Shown in pieces: positions 1-9,668 of a stretch of 64,000 bases of DNA. Made by a program: the position numbers and the translations under genes. The first letter of the stretch is position 1. Each line of letters opens with the position of its first letter. The notes beneath the pieces were generated by a model. The model saw nothing but the letters and a program-made list of their open reading frames with translations, was not told the DNA's origin and made no database searches. Source of the stretch: Ophiostoma sp. CBS 140.51 (lineage: Eukaryota; Ascomycota; Sordariomycetes; Ophiostomatales; Ophiostomataceae); contig JANSLP010000018.1 of assembly GCA_029298735.1 (NCBI GenBank), positions 124,001 to 188,000 of the forward strand, written 5' to 3'.

Positions 1-940
1 GGAGCGAGTCCACCACTTGTTTTGCTTGCAGAGGTGTGCCACAGTCAAACGTGACCAGCCCCGTTTTCTTTGTAAAGTTGTCGAGAAAGTGAAAGGTGTA
101 CGAGTTGAGTAGTTGGTTCTGTTCGTCGTCGTCAGTCGTCGTGAGCGTTTGGTGGCCCTCGTTGGTGAGGTTCAAAAAGTCCAACCAGCTGGCATTCTGT
201 ACACGGACTTGGTTGTTGCTGTCCAGGATAAAGTCGGTGGCGTTGCTGTCGAGATAAGCAAACGGTGATGGGCGGTTGAGTTCCATCATGGTCGGCACGG
301 GCTGCATCTCGCAGTCTGCATTGAGTGTCGTGTTGGCGATGTTGGTGGTACTCGTGTCGTTGATTGGATTGTCTACGACGACAAACCCGAGATGGCCGTC
401 ACCAGCAGCATCCGCTGTGCTGGGATGTCCCCCGCCGTCGGTGCTGTCGTCATTTTGGATGCTGTCGTTGGCGTCGTTGACGGTATCGTCTTCAACGTGA
501 CTTGTGTCATCCTCCGCCCAAAAAGTGTCCATCGACGATGACTCGAGCCCGTCCCTCGCAAACGAGTACTCGCACAAGACTCCTTTGGCCTGGCAGTTGG
601 TACATGGCTGGCCGGTACTGCATCCTTTCTTGGACTGCACACAACGGTCGCATGCCCTTCTTTTGAGGGAGGACAAACTTCCTCCGCTTGCCCTCGCCTG
701 GCACGTTGCAAAGTGCCGCTTCAACACATCCGGCCGGCGGTAGCAGTTGCCACAAATGGAGCACCGGTGTGGCGGCACGGGCGCGTGCGACAGAACATGG
801 CGTTGCAGGTGTTCGCGGCGTTTGTACGTCTTGCGGCAGACAGTGCAGGCGAAGGGAGACGAGGAGGATGAAGAGGTGGATGCAGAGGGAGTCGAGATCG
901 AGGGTGTGGCTGTTGACGACTGTCCTTGGCCGTCGGACAT
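1..940 (-). CDS. C2H2 plus Zn2Cys6 dual zinc-finger transcription factor, N-terminal part (cut by window edge)
   Basis: A nuclear DNA-binding regulator is inferred. The frame starts with ATG at 940 (MSDGQGQSS) and stays open to base 1, giving about 313 residues with no stop; the C-terminus lies outside the window. After a Ser/Thr-rich head come a C2H2 finger (C32, C35, H48, H52) and a C2HC finger (C60, C63, H76, C80). A canonical Zn2Cys6 cluster follows (C97, C100, C107, C113, C116, C123). An acidic Asp/Asn/Thr-rich linker leads toward what is probably a fungal-specific transcription factor domain. The start was chosen because the two overlapping frames do not encode the fingers. Combined C2H2 and Zn2Cys6 proteins are a known minority class in ascomycetes. 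The target genes are unknown. Confidence 0.85.
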   Translation of the reverse strand, partial: MSDGQGQSSTATPSISTPSASTSSSSSSPFACTVCRKTYKRREHLQRHVLSHAPVPPHRCSICGNCYRRPDVLKRHFATCQARASGGSLSSLKRRACDRCVQSKKGCSTGQPCTNCQAKGVLCEYSFARDGLESSSMDTFWAEDDTSHVEDDTVNDANDSIQNDDSTDGGGHPSTADAAGDGHLGFVVVDNPINDTSTTNIANTTLNADCEMQPVPTMMELNRPSPFAYLDSNATDFILDSNNQVRVQNASWLDFLNLTNEGHQTLTTTDDDEQNQLLNSYTFHFLDNFTKKTGLVTFDCGTPLQAKQVVDSL

Positions 941-1555
941 GATGCAGGTGCAATTGGATGAGGGGAAGTGTCTGCTGTATCGGAATCGGTATGGGGAATG
1001 GGGAATGGGGACAGATGCAAGGAATTAAGATGGCGGAGGATGTTCGGGGTTCATGGGGGATGCTGGGTACGGAGATGGAGAATATGGGGCAGTCGACATG
1101 GAAGAGAACGAGGTTGATAAGGTGGGACGCCGTCACGGACTTTCACATTCAAAATTGTCCGTTTGGTTCGTCGCTCATCATGGACGTGTTTGCCACTCAG
1201 TTCTTTGGTGGTGCTTTCTTGCTAGCTTCCCGTAGTTTACAGCCGCTTCCCCGCATTCTGGATTGCCAAGCTCAAGTTTTCTTTTTCTATTTAGCTCATG
1301 GTAGCGTGCATTCAGACCGGTCGGCAAAAGATCTCGGGAAGCCGACCTTCGGATGCCGGGACTAACAGATCAATTATGTATCTTCCGATAGAAGAAGGAC
1401 GTACAGGATCACGGTAACGCTTTAATTACTAGCAATCTACACATCTACATCTATTCGAACATTCATGCAGATCTGACTTGTCCGAAGTACAGCCATAGCC
1501 ATATTTAAGCGTTAAATAAAACATTCAATTATTAACTCCCTTTTCTCCTCCTTGG
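941..1555. other. Intergenic region, 615 bp
   Basis: This is the upstream region of the dual-finger regulator and the 3' flank of the alcohol dehydrogenase. Short frames here have no recognisable domain. I see no RNA gene or repeat. Confidence 0.6.
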
Positions 1556-2689
1556 TTAGTTCCACTTTAGCACAGCCTTGACTGTCTTGCCTGAGTGCGC
1601 ATCGTGCAGCGCGCTCTGGAAATCCTTGACGTCGTAGTACTTGATAATCTTTTCGAGGGGGAGCTTGCCCTGCCGGTGCAACTTAATCAAGAAGGGAATA
1701 AACTCGGGCGGGTTGCTGTCGCCCTCCGTGCAGCCGACATACTCCTTGCCGTACGTCAGCTGGCCCATGATGTCAATCTTGGCAAACTGGTTGGGACCGG
1801 GCGCGCCGACCGTGGCAGCGCGGCCGTTCATCCCCAGCGCGGCCACCATGGTCTCGACGACAATGGGAACACCCGCACAGTCGACGGCGTAGTCAACACC
1901 CAGCGGCGGGCAGATGGCGCGGATGTCGGTCACAATCTTGTCGAGGTCAGAACCGCCGACGACGCCGTGCGTCGCACCGAGTTCCTTGGCCAGCTTGAGA
2001 CGGTCGGCGTGCAGGTCGACAGCGATAATGGTGCCGGCACCTACAGCCTTGGCGGCCATCACAGCAGCCAGGCCGACCGAACCAACACCAAAAATGGCCA
2101 CCGAGCTGCCCAGCTTGACTTTCAAAGTGTTGCGGATGGCACCAAAGCCCGTCTGGATGCCGCAGCCAAGGGGTGCAAACAGTTCCAGCGGAGTATCCGC
2201 GGGCACCTTGACAATGCTCGACTTGTGCACAATCGCCAGCCGAGCAAAGGAGCTCTGCCCAAAGAACGTGCTGTGCACCGGCAGCTTCTTGCCGCTGGCG
2301 GCGTCCGTCAGAAACATGGCCGTCGTGCCGTCCGGCCGCTTGCCGCCAAAGTTGCGGGCATTAAAGTTGTAGCAGTAGGCTGGGTGGCCCGACTTGCAAC
2401 CGGGGCAGTTGCCGCAATGGGCAAACGACAACAAGACCTTGTCGCCCACAGCAGCCTCGGTGACGTCGGCACCGGCCTCGACGACGACACCGCCGCCCTC
2501 GTGACCCAGGACGGCATTGGGTTCGCATGGCAGACGGCCGAAAGCGGCGCTGATGTCCGTGTGGCAGACACCCGAAGCGTGGATCTCGACCAGGGCCTCG
2601 TCGGGCTGCAGAGCCTCAAGGGAGACCTGCGACAGCTCAAACTTGCCGTTGAGCTCGGGCACAAGCAGCGCTGTTGTTGTGCGGGACAT
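1556..2689 (-). CDS. Zinc-dependent alcohol dehydrogenase (aryl/benzyl alcohol dehydrogenase-like)
   Basis: This is a medium-chain, NAD(P)-dependent, probably cytosolic alcohol dehydrogenase of 377 residues in a single exon. The GroES-like domain has the catalytic zinc ligand C42 (GVCHTD), the GHE motif with H63 and E64, and the structural-zinc cysteines C92, C95, C98 and C106. A Rossmann domain with GVGSVG follows. Lack of the usual class III signature and the overall pattern resemble bacterial and fungal aryl-alcohol dehydrogenases; this is a family inference and the substrate is not shown. The frame extends 97 codons upstream of the chosen ATG at 2689, but that part is low-complexity 5' leader, while the ATG has a good context (CACAACATG) and matches the normal protein start. 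The neighbours do not define a pathway. Confidence 0.9.
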   Translation of the reverse strand: MSRTTTALLVPELNGKFELSQVSLEALQPDEALVEIHASGVCHTDISAAFGRLPCEPNAVLGHEGGGVVVEAGADVTEAAVGDKVLLSFAHCGNCPGCKSGHPAYCYNFNARNFGGKRPDGTTAMFLTDAASGKKLPVHSTFFGQSSFARLAIVHKSSIVKVPADTPLELFAPLGCGIQTGFGAIRNTLKVKLGSSVAIFGVGSVGLAAVMAAKAVGAGTIIAVDLHADRLKLAKELGATHGVVGGSDLDKIVTDIRAICPPLGVDYAVDCAGVPIVVETMVAALGMNGRAATVGAPGPNQFAKIDIMGQLTYGKEYVGCTEGDSNPPEFIPFLIKLHRQGKLPLEKIIKYYDVKDFQSALHDAHSGKTVKAVLKWN

Positions 2690-3841
2690 GTTGTGTGGTC
2701 GGTGAGAATTTGATTGAGAGGAGAGTTGTATGTCAGAGGTATGTGAAAGTGGTGATGTGCGGTTATCTGAGATGCCGCTGACAGAGTCTGGGGTATTGGG
2801 GTCTCTTGGAGTTGGAGTGTGGAGTTTGGCGTATTGATTTGACTTTCTGGTTTTCTGACCTCTCCACGACGTCTCCGACACCACATGCCATTTTAATAAA
2901 CAACATCGTCGTAGTCGATTCCGGATGTACGCTCGTCTGAATCCGAATCGATGTGCGCCATCTCCAAATGTGTCCCACATCCGCTCCAGTCCTCTCCAAT
3001 CTGCCCCAGTTCACTCCAGCCCGTCCCCGTTGGGCTAAATCGAGCTAGTTCTTCTCCAGTCCTCGTGAGGTTGTCTTTCAGTGGTGCAAAGTTGTGTCAA
3101 AGGTGTGCCTGAGTCGTGTTCCCGCCAAAAGTACAAAAGTACATCGTCAAGTTTGCCGCCTTTACCTACCGAGCGGATGATATGTGGGCGGCGCTAACTC
3201 TGGGCGGCGGATGCAAAACCGACCCAAAACATCCAAAAATGCGGAGATCAGCCGCCAATAGGAACTGTCGTTCGTGCAAGCGAAAGACATTAGTCTGCAT
3301 TTGGATATGGAGAACGCTGTGCTCTGCTTGCAGTTCCCTGCGCGCCTCTGAATCTGAGTCTAGTAGATATTTCTTGGTACGGGGTTTCTCTTTGTTTACT
3401 GTTCCCCCTGACTGCCCGTGACAATGGTCCTCCTGTCAAGATCGGAATCGGAACACAATAGCACCGATCTTTGACATAAAGATCCCCTCCCCGGGATTCA
3501 GTATCGGATGTGAGAGGAAACGACAACATGTAGTTGGGAAGATAATAAATGCGTTTATCAGAGGGCATGTTGGAAACTGACGTCAGAAATAATACTCTTC
3601 AGATTGTCGGACAGCCGGATCAGTGGGCTGAAACAAGAGACGGCAGTTGGTCACGGTTGTCGTTGTTTATAAAGAGAGCGATGCCCGGAGTTTTTAGATT
3701 CAGGTCGAAAATAGATTGTCTTGTTCTCTTCCCGTCACTCTTGCCGCCACTCGACGATCAAGCCTTCCACCAGGAGAAAGGTGTTGTCTCCGCCTCATCG
3801 TCCCGTTCGTCCTTCACGGGTCCCTCCTTACAACTCACAAC
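2690..3841. other. Intergenic region, 1.15 kb
   Basis: This holds the promoter of the alcohol dehydrogenase and the 3' flank of the next regulator. The open frames are short and carry no recognised motif. I saw no repeat. Confidence 0.6.
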
Positions 3842-5908
3842 TCACAACACCGCCTCGGTAAACCAGTCTAGGCCCTCGCTCGACAACAACCCTTCGATGC
3901 CATAGATGTCAGACTCCAGGTCCAGCTCGATGCCGGCCGACATGCCGTCCACGCCAATGTCAGGAGTTGTCTCATGCAGACCCATTGCAGGCTGATAGGA
4001 AGTCAAAGTCATGTCAACCTGCACGACTGCTGGATGAGATGGAGTGTCACACACTACCGGTTGTCTCCTCGCATTGTTATGTGCCCTCTCATACCGCGCT
4101 ACCGACGCCTCCATCTTCTCGGCCACCACCTCGAATGCGTCCCGGTACTTTTTGGCACTGGCCCATTGCTCAGTGATGACATACAGGAGTGTCGAACACG
4201 CACCTAAATCGCGCGCACACGTTGACCTAGGATCCGAATAGAGTGAAGGGCAGCTGCAGATGGCATAGATGAGAGTAAAACCGGCGACAAAGATGGCGTG
4301 CAGATCGCGAAGCGAAAAGGGGACGGGCGCGAGTCGATGTAGTCTCCGGTACAGCTGGCAAATCTGGCCAGAAGCGTCGGCTACGGCGGCATAGTCGGCG
4401 AGATTGTCACTGTCAGATTCCGAGTCAGACGGTCTCGCCTCTGTCATTAATGGCTGGAGGAGCGAGCGTCTTGCTTTGTGGAATTCGAGGAGAAGCTCCG
4501 TCTGTTGTGTCAACGTGGACGGGCTGTGTGTGTTGTCGTTGCTGTCGTTGTCTTGGTCGTTGTCGACGGTACCTGCGGCTACATCCCTCGCCGGATCAAA
4601 AGTCTGCAGCACCTTCGACTTCCAGGCGTCAAGTTCACCAAGCAGCTTCGATAGGGTCGCCTTCAGTTGTACTCGATGGCAATGTCCTTCTCTCTTCAGC
4701 TGATAGAGTGCCAGCCGTATCTGGGTGTGCAGTTGGTATAGCTCCACATGAGCACGGTGGAAACGAACTTCATCGTCGTTTGCTTCGCCAATACTGCCCG
4801 GCAACTGTGCGTCAATCTCTTCGTCGGACAAGGCAAACGGTCGGCCCAGCACCAGAGCCGTCTTTCTCTCGAAAATGTAGACACTCCAGAACAGACGACG
4901 TCTGTGTTCGTCGACAGCTGCATCGCCCCTCGCCCGCTGCCGGTGTAGGCCGAGCTCGATGCACTGCCGTACGGCGAGACCTGCGAGATGCCACACAGAC
5001 GTGCCAGAAGGCGAGCGCATGGAGTGGATCGCCAGTAAAAGAGTCAGTTCAATTGACCTTAGACTGGTAAACTGCAGTCCGTCACCAATAATTTGCATGG
5101 CTCGCAGGAAATGGCCTTCTGGTGTGTTGTCCTTGCGAGATGGTGAGGAGGCTGACGGTGATGTTTGGTTGCCCAAGAGTTGTAAACACCGTGACCCAAT
5201 GGCGTAGACTAAATGAAGTAGAGCTGCGTCCATTACATCAAGTTGTGCACTCGCATCTTTTGTCGCCGTCATGTGCAATGTCCACAACTGCCTTCTGTCC
5301 AGAAATAGATATAGCGGGTGGATCAACTGCAGATAGGCCCGGATGTAGGCGGCGCCTGTCCTGCTGGATGGTAACGATGCAGGAACGACCGCGCCTGCCT
5401 GGTGGAGTGCCTGATTGGCAAATGGCCGGTCTGTCAGCAGTGGCAAAGAAACAACATCTGCCGACGTGACACTGCCAAAGTCCAAAGCCACCTGTACAAA
5501 ATGTGCCAGACTTAGGCCGGCCGAGAAGCCAAAGTAGTGAGGCTCAGCCGCGGCACAGGATGATAGCAGGCCCATGCCCGTGACGAGACGGTCGCCCCCG
5601 TTCTCGGCGGCTGGACTTGCCGTCGATGCTGCCGGCGACCGAGCATCTTCCAGTTCCTTGACTCTCGCCTCTAGAGCCTTGACGTACGATGGCGGATATG
5701 CCGTTCGGTCACTGTAGAGGCATGCTGCCCCCGATCTTGAACAGTTGCTGCAGGCTGGACTGCCATTATCGCATCTTTGTCGGCGGGTCTTGCATCGCTG
5801 ACAGGCCACAAGCACTCTTGGTCGTTTGTTAGGTCGACGGGACGAGGCCGGCGAGGCAGAGACATTGTCGGAAGCCGATCCGGGGTTTGGTGATGATGTT
5901 GATCTCAT
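3842..5908 (-). CDS. Zn2Cys6 transcription factor, candidate regulator of the hydantoin/cyclic-amide cluster
   Basis: A nuclear regulator of 688 residues in one exon. The zinc cluster is near the N-terminus (C36, C39, C46, C53, C56, C63), is preceded by a basic stretch, and is followed by a short predicted coiled coil (about 76-90), the usual dimerisation element. The middle carries the fungal-specific transcription factor domain (about 190-430), with the family-typical RRRLFWSVYIFERKTALVLGRP segment. The frame opens 44 codons earlier at 6040; I chose the ATG at 5908 because the upstream segment is hydrophobic and untypical. The gene is divergent from the racemase-like gene at 6372 and shares a promoter with two perfect TCGG-N6-CCGA palindromes. 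Control of this cluster, including itself, is inferred from position and site type. Confidence 0.88.
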   Translation of the reverse strand: MRSTSSPNPGSASDNVSASPASSRRPNKRPRVLVACQRCKTRRQRCDNGSPACSNCSRSGAACLYSDRTAYPPSYVKALEARVKELEDARSPAASTASPAAENGGDRLVTGMGLLSSCAAAEPHYFGFSAGLSLAHFVQVALDFGSVTSADVVSLPLLTDRPFANQALHQAGAVVPASLPSSRTGAAYIRAYLQLIHPLYLFLDRRQLWTLHMTATKDASAQLDVMDAALLHLVYAIGSRCLQLLGNQTSPSASSPSRKDNTPEGHFLRAMQIIGDGLQFTSLRSIELTLLLAIHSMRSPSGTSVWHLAGLAVRQCIELGLHRQRARGDAAVDEHRRRLFWSVYIFERKTALVLGRPFALSDEEIDAQLPGSIGEANDDEVRFHRAHVELYQLHTQIRLALYQLKREGHCHRVQLKATLSKLLGELDAWKSKVLQTFDPARDVAAGTVDNDQDNDSNDNTHSPSTLTQQTELLLEFHKARRSLLQPLMTEARPSDSESDSDNLADYAAVADASGQICQLYRRLHRLAPVPFSLRDLHAIFVAGFTLIYAICSCPSLYSDPRSTCARDLGACSTLLYVITEQWASAKKYRDAFEVVAEKMEASVARYERAHNNARRQPVVCDTPSHPAVVQVDMTLTSYQPAMGLHETTPDIGVDGMSAGIELDLESDIYGIEGLLSSEGLDWFTEAVL

Positions 5909-6086
5909 TGTGCTTATTGCTATATATTTTGTTGGTATGTTGGTGAAGATGGGGAAGACCCGACAGATTGAAACGGACGGGACCGATGTTGACGATATGA
6001 AGCCCACGAAGAAAGTGACGAGTCTAGTGGTGGTTGTCAACAGCGGTTAGCGCTCATGTTAGTGCACGTTTTTGGCGGGATAACGA

Positions 6087-6100
6087 TCGGAGTGGCCCGA
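6087..6100. promoter_or_regulatory. TCGG-N6-CCGA palindrome, candidate Zn2Cys6 operator 1
   Basis: A perfect inverted CGG repeat, TCGG AGTGGC CCGA, lies in the divergent promoter between the regulator and the racemase-like gene. UaY of Aspergillus and Ppr1 of yeast bind this spacing class. Binding here is inferred. Confidence 0.55.
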
Positions 6101-6169
6101 CTGCCATCATTTTCGTTTGACTTTGTTATCTGTCAAAGCAACCGGAGCTTGCCACGCCTTATTATTTCT

Positions 6170-6183
6170 TCGGGCCATTCCGA
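6170..6183. promoter_or_regulatory. TCGG-N6-CCGA palindrome, candidate Zn2Cys6 operator 2
   Basis: A second perfect copy, TCGG GCCATT CCGA, lies 83 bp from the first in the same divergent promoter, about 190 bp upstream of the racemase-like ATG. Confidence 0.55.
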
Positions 6184-6371
6184 TGGTAGATTGGCTGCAG
6201 CGTTGCATCCTTTCACAACGTCACTTCTTGCATGCATGCACGCAGCTTTATCTTTTATCGTTTTTTGGTTTTAACCATTTGCTCGATTTCGTCAGCTGAA
6301 TATTTTGTGCACACACTCACTTTGTCACCCTCTCACCAAACCACCATCACTTCAACTCACCTCACCTCACA

Positions 6372-7124
6372 ATGCCCCGCCGCATCCGCCTAGGCATCAT
6401 CGTGCCGTCGTCCAACACGGCCCTGGAGCCGTTAACACAGCAAATCGTTGAGTCGCTCAACACCGACCCCGCACTCGACCTTTTCATCACTGTCCACTTC
6501 GCCCGTATGCGCGTCACCATGATTGCACTGAGCGAGGATGCCGACGCCCAGTTTGCACTGACGCCAATGCTCGACGCCGCTCGACTGCTTGCCGATGCCA
6601 AAGTCGACGTCATTGGCTGGAGCGGCACGTCAACCTCGTGGCTCGGGTTTGCAACGGATAATTTGCTCTGCTCATCGATCGAAGAAGCAACGGGCATTCC
6701 GGCGACGACGGCCGTCAGAGGGATGAACTTGCTTTTGGAGAAGCTGCCCAAAGATACAGTCGGCCTTGTGACTCCATACACGCACGACGTAAACAAAGCT
6801 ATCCAAGAAAACTACTCGTCCATCGGCATCAGCATCGCAGACGACCGATCGCGATACGCCGGCCTGTCCGACAACATTGCGTTTGCCGAGCTGGATGAAC
6901 CAACACTGGATAAAATGATCATGGGGATTGTTGCCAACGGCGCCGAGACAATTCTTGTCATGTGCACGAATGTACGGGCAGCACAGAGGGCAAAGTGCTG
7001 GGAGCAACAAAACAATATCAAAGTGCTTGACTCGGTGGCTACAACAGTCACAGGCATGATGGATATTCTAGGTCTGAGCACAACAAGTACAGTTGCTGCC
7101 GAGAAATGGGGAGCCATATTCTAG
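6372..7124 (+). CDS. Asp/Glu racemase-fold enzyme, arylmalonate decarboxylase/maleate isomerase-like
   Basis: A 250-residue intron-free protein of the Asp/Glu/hydantoin racemase superfamily, probably cytosolic. It starts MPRRIRLGIIVPSSN, with the typical first strand and SSN loop. Most members use two cysteines. Here the first site reads G85-T86-S87 (GWSGTSTSW) and lacks Cys, while the second, C198 (VMCTN), is kept, and Y136 lies in a VTPYTHDVN segment. G-T-S plus a single Cys and this Tyr is the arrangement known in bacterial arylmalonate decarboxylase. The protein could therefore be a decarboxylase, a one-base or otherwise altered racemase, or an isomerase. It sits beside a hydantoinase and an NCS1 permease, which suggests processing of a hydantoin-type substrate. 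It is convergent with the hydantoinase and divergent from the regulator. Confidence 0.85.
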   Translation: MPRRIRLGIIVPSSNTALEPLTQQIVESLNTDPALDLFITVHFARMRVTMIALSEDADAQFALTPMLDAARLLADAKVDVIGWSGTSTSWLGFATDNLLCSSIEEATGIPATTAVRGMNLLLEKLPKDTVGLVTPYTHDVNKAIQENYSSIGISIADDRSRYAGLSDNIAFAELDEPTLDKMIMGIVANGAETILVMCTNVRAAQRAKCWEQQNNIKVLDSVATTVTGMMDILGLSTTSTVAAEKWGAIF

Positions 7125-7275
7125 AAACATTGGGTGAGGAATCAATAAGCTGAAATGATAAGGAGGTTAATGTACATTGAAGTGAATCTTCATGCGATGT
7201 TATTGATGATTATGATGATGATGATGGTAATAATGTGCTTTGACCTTTGTTATTTACAGTTACCCTTGGCCCTAC

Positions 7276-8851
7276 TCATACAGCCGCCTTTAGAACATCC
7301 CACTTTCCTTCCATCCTTTTAATGTACGGCATCTGACATCCTTGCCTTGGCACAAACCGTCCCACGCCGTTTTTGGCCAATACTGTGCCCTCTTTGAACA
7401 CGACCTGCCCTCGAAGCAATGTCATCCGCGGCCAGTTCCAAAACTCGATGCCCTCGTACGGCGAGTAGTCACAGGCGTCGTGCAGGTCGCGGGCATGGCT
7501 GAGCTTGCGTGGCTGGAAGGTCGACTGTGGATGCCACACCACCAAGTCGGCATCCGATCCAATCTGGATGGCGCCCTTTTTGGGATAAAGCCCGTACAGC
7601 TTGGCCGGGTTCTCGGACGTCAGCTCAACAAACCGCTTGACATCGATGCACCGCCGCTTGAGGACGCCTTCGGAAAAGAGGAGTGGAAGGCGGGTCTCGA
7701 CACCAGGTAGTCCATTAGGCACTTGTGTAAACTTTTCGGTTGTTGTGCCGTCCTCGTTATTGGTGAGGCCCAACTGCTTTCCTTGTGGATCATTGAACCG
7801 ATACGGACAGTGGTCCGATGAGAAGATGGTAAATGTCCCGTTGACAATGCCCCGCCAAATGGCTTCTATGTCGTCCGGGTCGCTCCGTAACGGTGGCGAA
7901 CAGATAAACTTGGCACCGCAAAAGTGGGCTTCGTTCAACCGTTTCTTGCCCAGCAGCAGGTACTGTGGACACGTCTCGGCAAACACAGGCTTGAGTGACG
8001 CCTGTGCGCGCCGGATCACCTCCATCGACTCCTTGACGGAAACATGCACAATCAACATCGGCGTGTCCATCACCGTGGAAAACGTCACGGCGCGGTTGAC
8101 CGCCTCGGCCTCAGCGGCTGCTGGATGGGCGACGGCCTTGTATTGTGTTTGGGTCAAGCCCAGGGACTCGAGCTGTTCCGTAAAAAAGTCGACCAAGTCA
8201 CCATTTTCGGCGTGCACCAGTGCCACCATGCCCAGCTCGCGAGCTGCTTTCAGTGCCCGCAAGAACTGCGCATCTGACAACCGCATGTGCTTGTATGTGA
8301 GGAAAAGCTTCATGCTCGTGATGCCGCCAGACCGTGCGAGCACCGGAAGCTCCTGTTCCAACACTTTTGTCGTCGGGTCGGTGATGATGGCATGGAAACC
8401 ATAGTCGGCATATGATCCGATGCGTTGGGCTGTCTCGTGGTACTTGGCCACCTGCTCGGCCACTGACTGGCCTCGGGACTGCTCGGTGAAAAGGAGAACG
8501 GTCGTTGTGCCGCCGGCAATGGCACTCCGTGTTCCTGTTTCAACTAAAGATGTTAGTGGTGGTCATATACAGCCGTGCAGAAGGCCACTTACTTGTATCC
8601 GCCGCCACATAGCCCGCCTCTTTGGCTCGTGGTGACTTGTCTTGTGACAGATGGACGTGGCCGTCGACACCACCTGGTGTAACAACTGCATACTCGCAGT
8701 CAATCACTGCTATGCGTTCTGAAGACGGCAAGTGCATGCCCATCGCTGTGATAACTCCATCTTGAATGCCAATGTCGCAAACAAATGCGCCGTTGACATT
8801 GGCGTTGCGTAGGAGCACCTCAAAAGATGGTGATGGGGCGAGTGAGCCCAT
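7276..8851 (-). CDS. Dihydropyrimidinase/hydantoinase-like cyclic amidohydrolase
   Basis: A metal-dependent enzyme expected to open cyclic diamides (dihydropyrimidines or hydantoins) to N-carbamoyl amino acids. The gene is spliced: exon 1 is 8851..8593 and exon 2 is 8543..7276, with a 49-nt intron (8544..8592) that has a GTAAGT donor, a CTAAC branch and a TTTAG acceptor. The product is 508 residues, normal for the family. Visible motifs are the metal pair H65-x-H67 (GGVDGHVH), the segment SMKLFLTYK with the probable carboxylated K165, CSPPLR, and the late Asp/His region SSDHCPY. It is divergent from the permease at 9669, with two CGG-N6-CCG palindromes between them. Allantoinase is less likely because of the dihydropyrimidinase-type CSPPLR and SSDHCPY segments. 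No carbamoylase is present in the window. Confidence 0.88.
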
Positions 8852-9100
8852 TGTGTGAGCTGCCGTGGTAGTGTATGTTGGAAACGTGTTGATCATGAAA
8901 TTGTCAAGAAAATGTGATAGATGCACTTTAAGTCGTTATCAATGAAATTCGATTAAATATGGATATGTTGGGGAAAATAAAACAATCAAAATGCTTCAAA
9001 CTAATACCAAAAATCAACAAAAATTAGAAAGAAAAAAAAAAAAAGAACAAACGTCACAAGCAATTGATCAATAGATCTGTAACATGATTGACCCGATATG

Positions 9101-9112
9101 CGGACCAGTCCG
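9101..9112. promoter_or_regulatory. CGG-N6-CCG palindrome, candidate operator 3
   Basis: CGG ACCAGT CCG lies in the divergent promoter between the hydantoinase and the permease. The outer flanks are G and T, so it matches the core but not the extended TCGG..CCGA form. Confidence 0.5.
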
Positions 9113-9144
9113 TCGTTTTGCTGAGTATTGTCCATCACAGGATG

Positions 9145-9158
9145 TCGGACCAGCCCGA
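9145..9158. promoter_or_regulatory. TCGG-N6-CCGA palindrome, candidate operator 4
   Basis: TCGG ACCAGC CCGA is a perfect extended copy 33 bp after operator 3. Its spacer is almost the same as that of operator 3 (ACCAGC against ACCAGT). It would serve both divergent genes. Confidence 0.55.
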
Positions 9159-9668
9159 CTGATAACATGACCCACTCATGAGCCTAATGACAGGGTGCAC
9201 TTACAAGCCATATCAGGAGCCAATCAGCCAATCAGAATCTATGATTTAACCTGTCACGTCTTATCGCCGCCATCGTCTCCGGTTTTCAACACCAGAAACG
9301 CTCCAGGAACGGCCCAGAAAATTCACACAGAAAATGTAGTCGATATCGGAAGCGATACTCTGATCCTTCTGATATACTTCATTTGCCTACCTCGCTGTCG
9401 GACCGTTCCTTCAATCTCACACTATGCAGTATCTCTTCGAGTATCTGTGGCTGCACGTCCAATATCTCGGCACTCTTTGTATCTGATAAGTTTTAGCTTC
9501 TTCATCAGACGATACAACCTTGCGCAAACATGCAAATGCACAAGAGTGTATAAGAGGGTGACTTCTCTCGGGACAAACGAAAAAAGAAGATCGACTTCAC
9601 CAAGTCGAAAAAAGGGTCCACAAACACATGACCAATCTCACAAGTCTTGAGAAACTCTCCAAGACAAC

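Noticed and set aside
1595..2713. A 372-codon plus-strand frame
   Set aside because: It is antisense to the alcohol dehydrogenase, whose zinc and nucleotide motifs are complete.
9195..9650. A 151-codon frame just upstream of the permease
   Set aside because: It lies in the divergent promoter, has no domain, and its composition is that of leader DNA.
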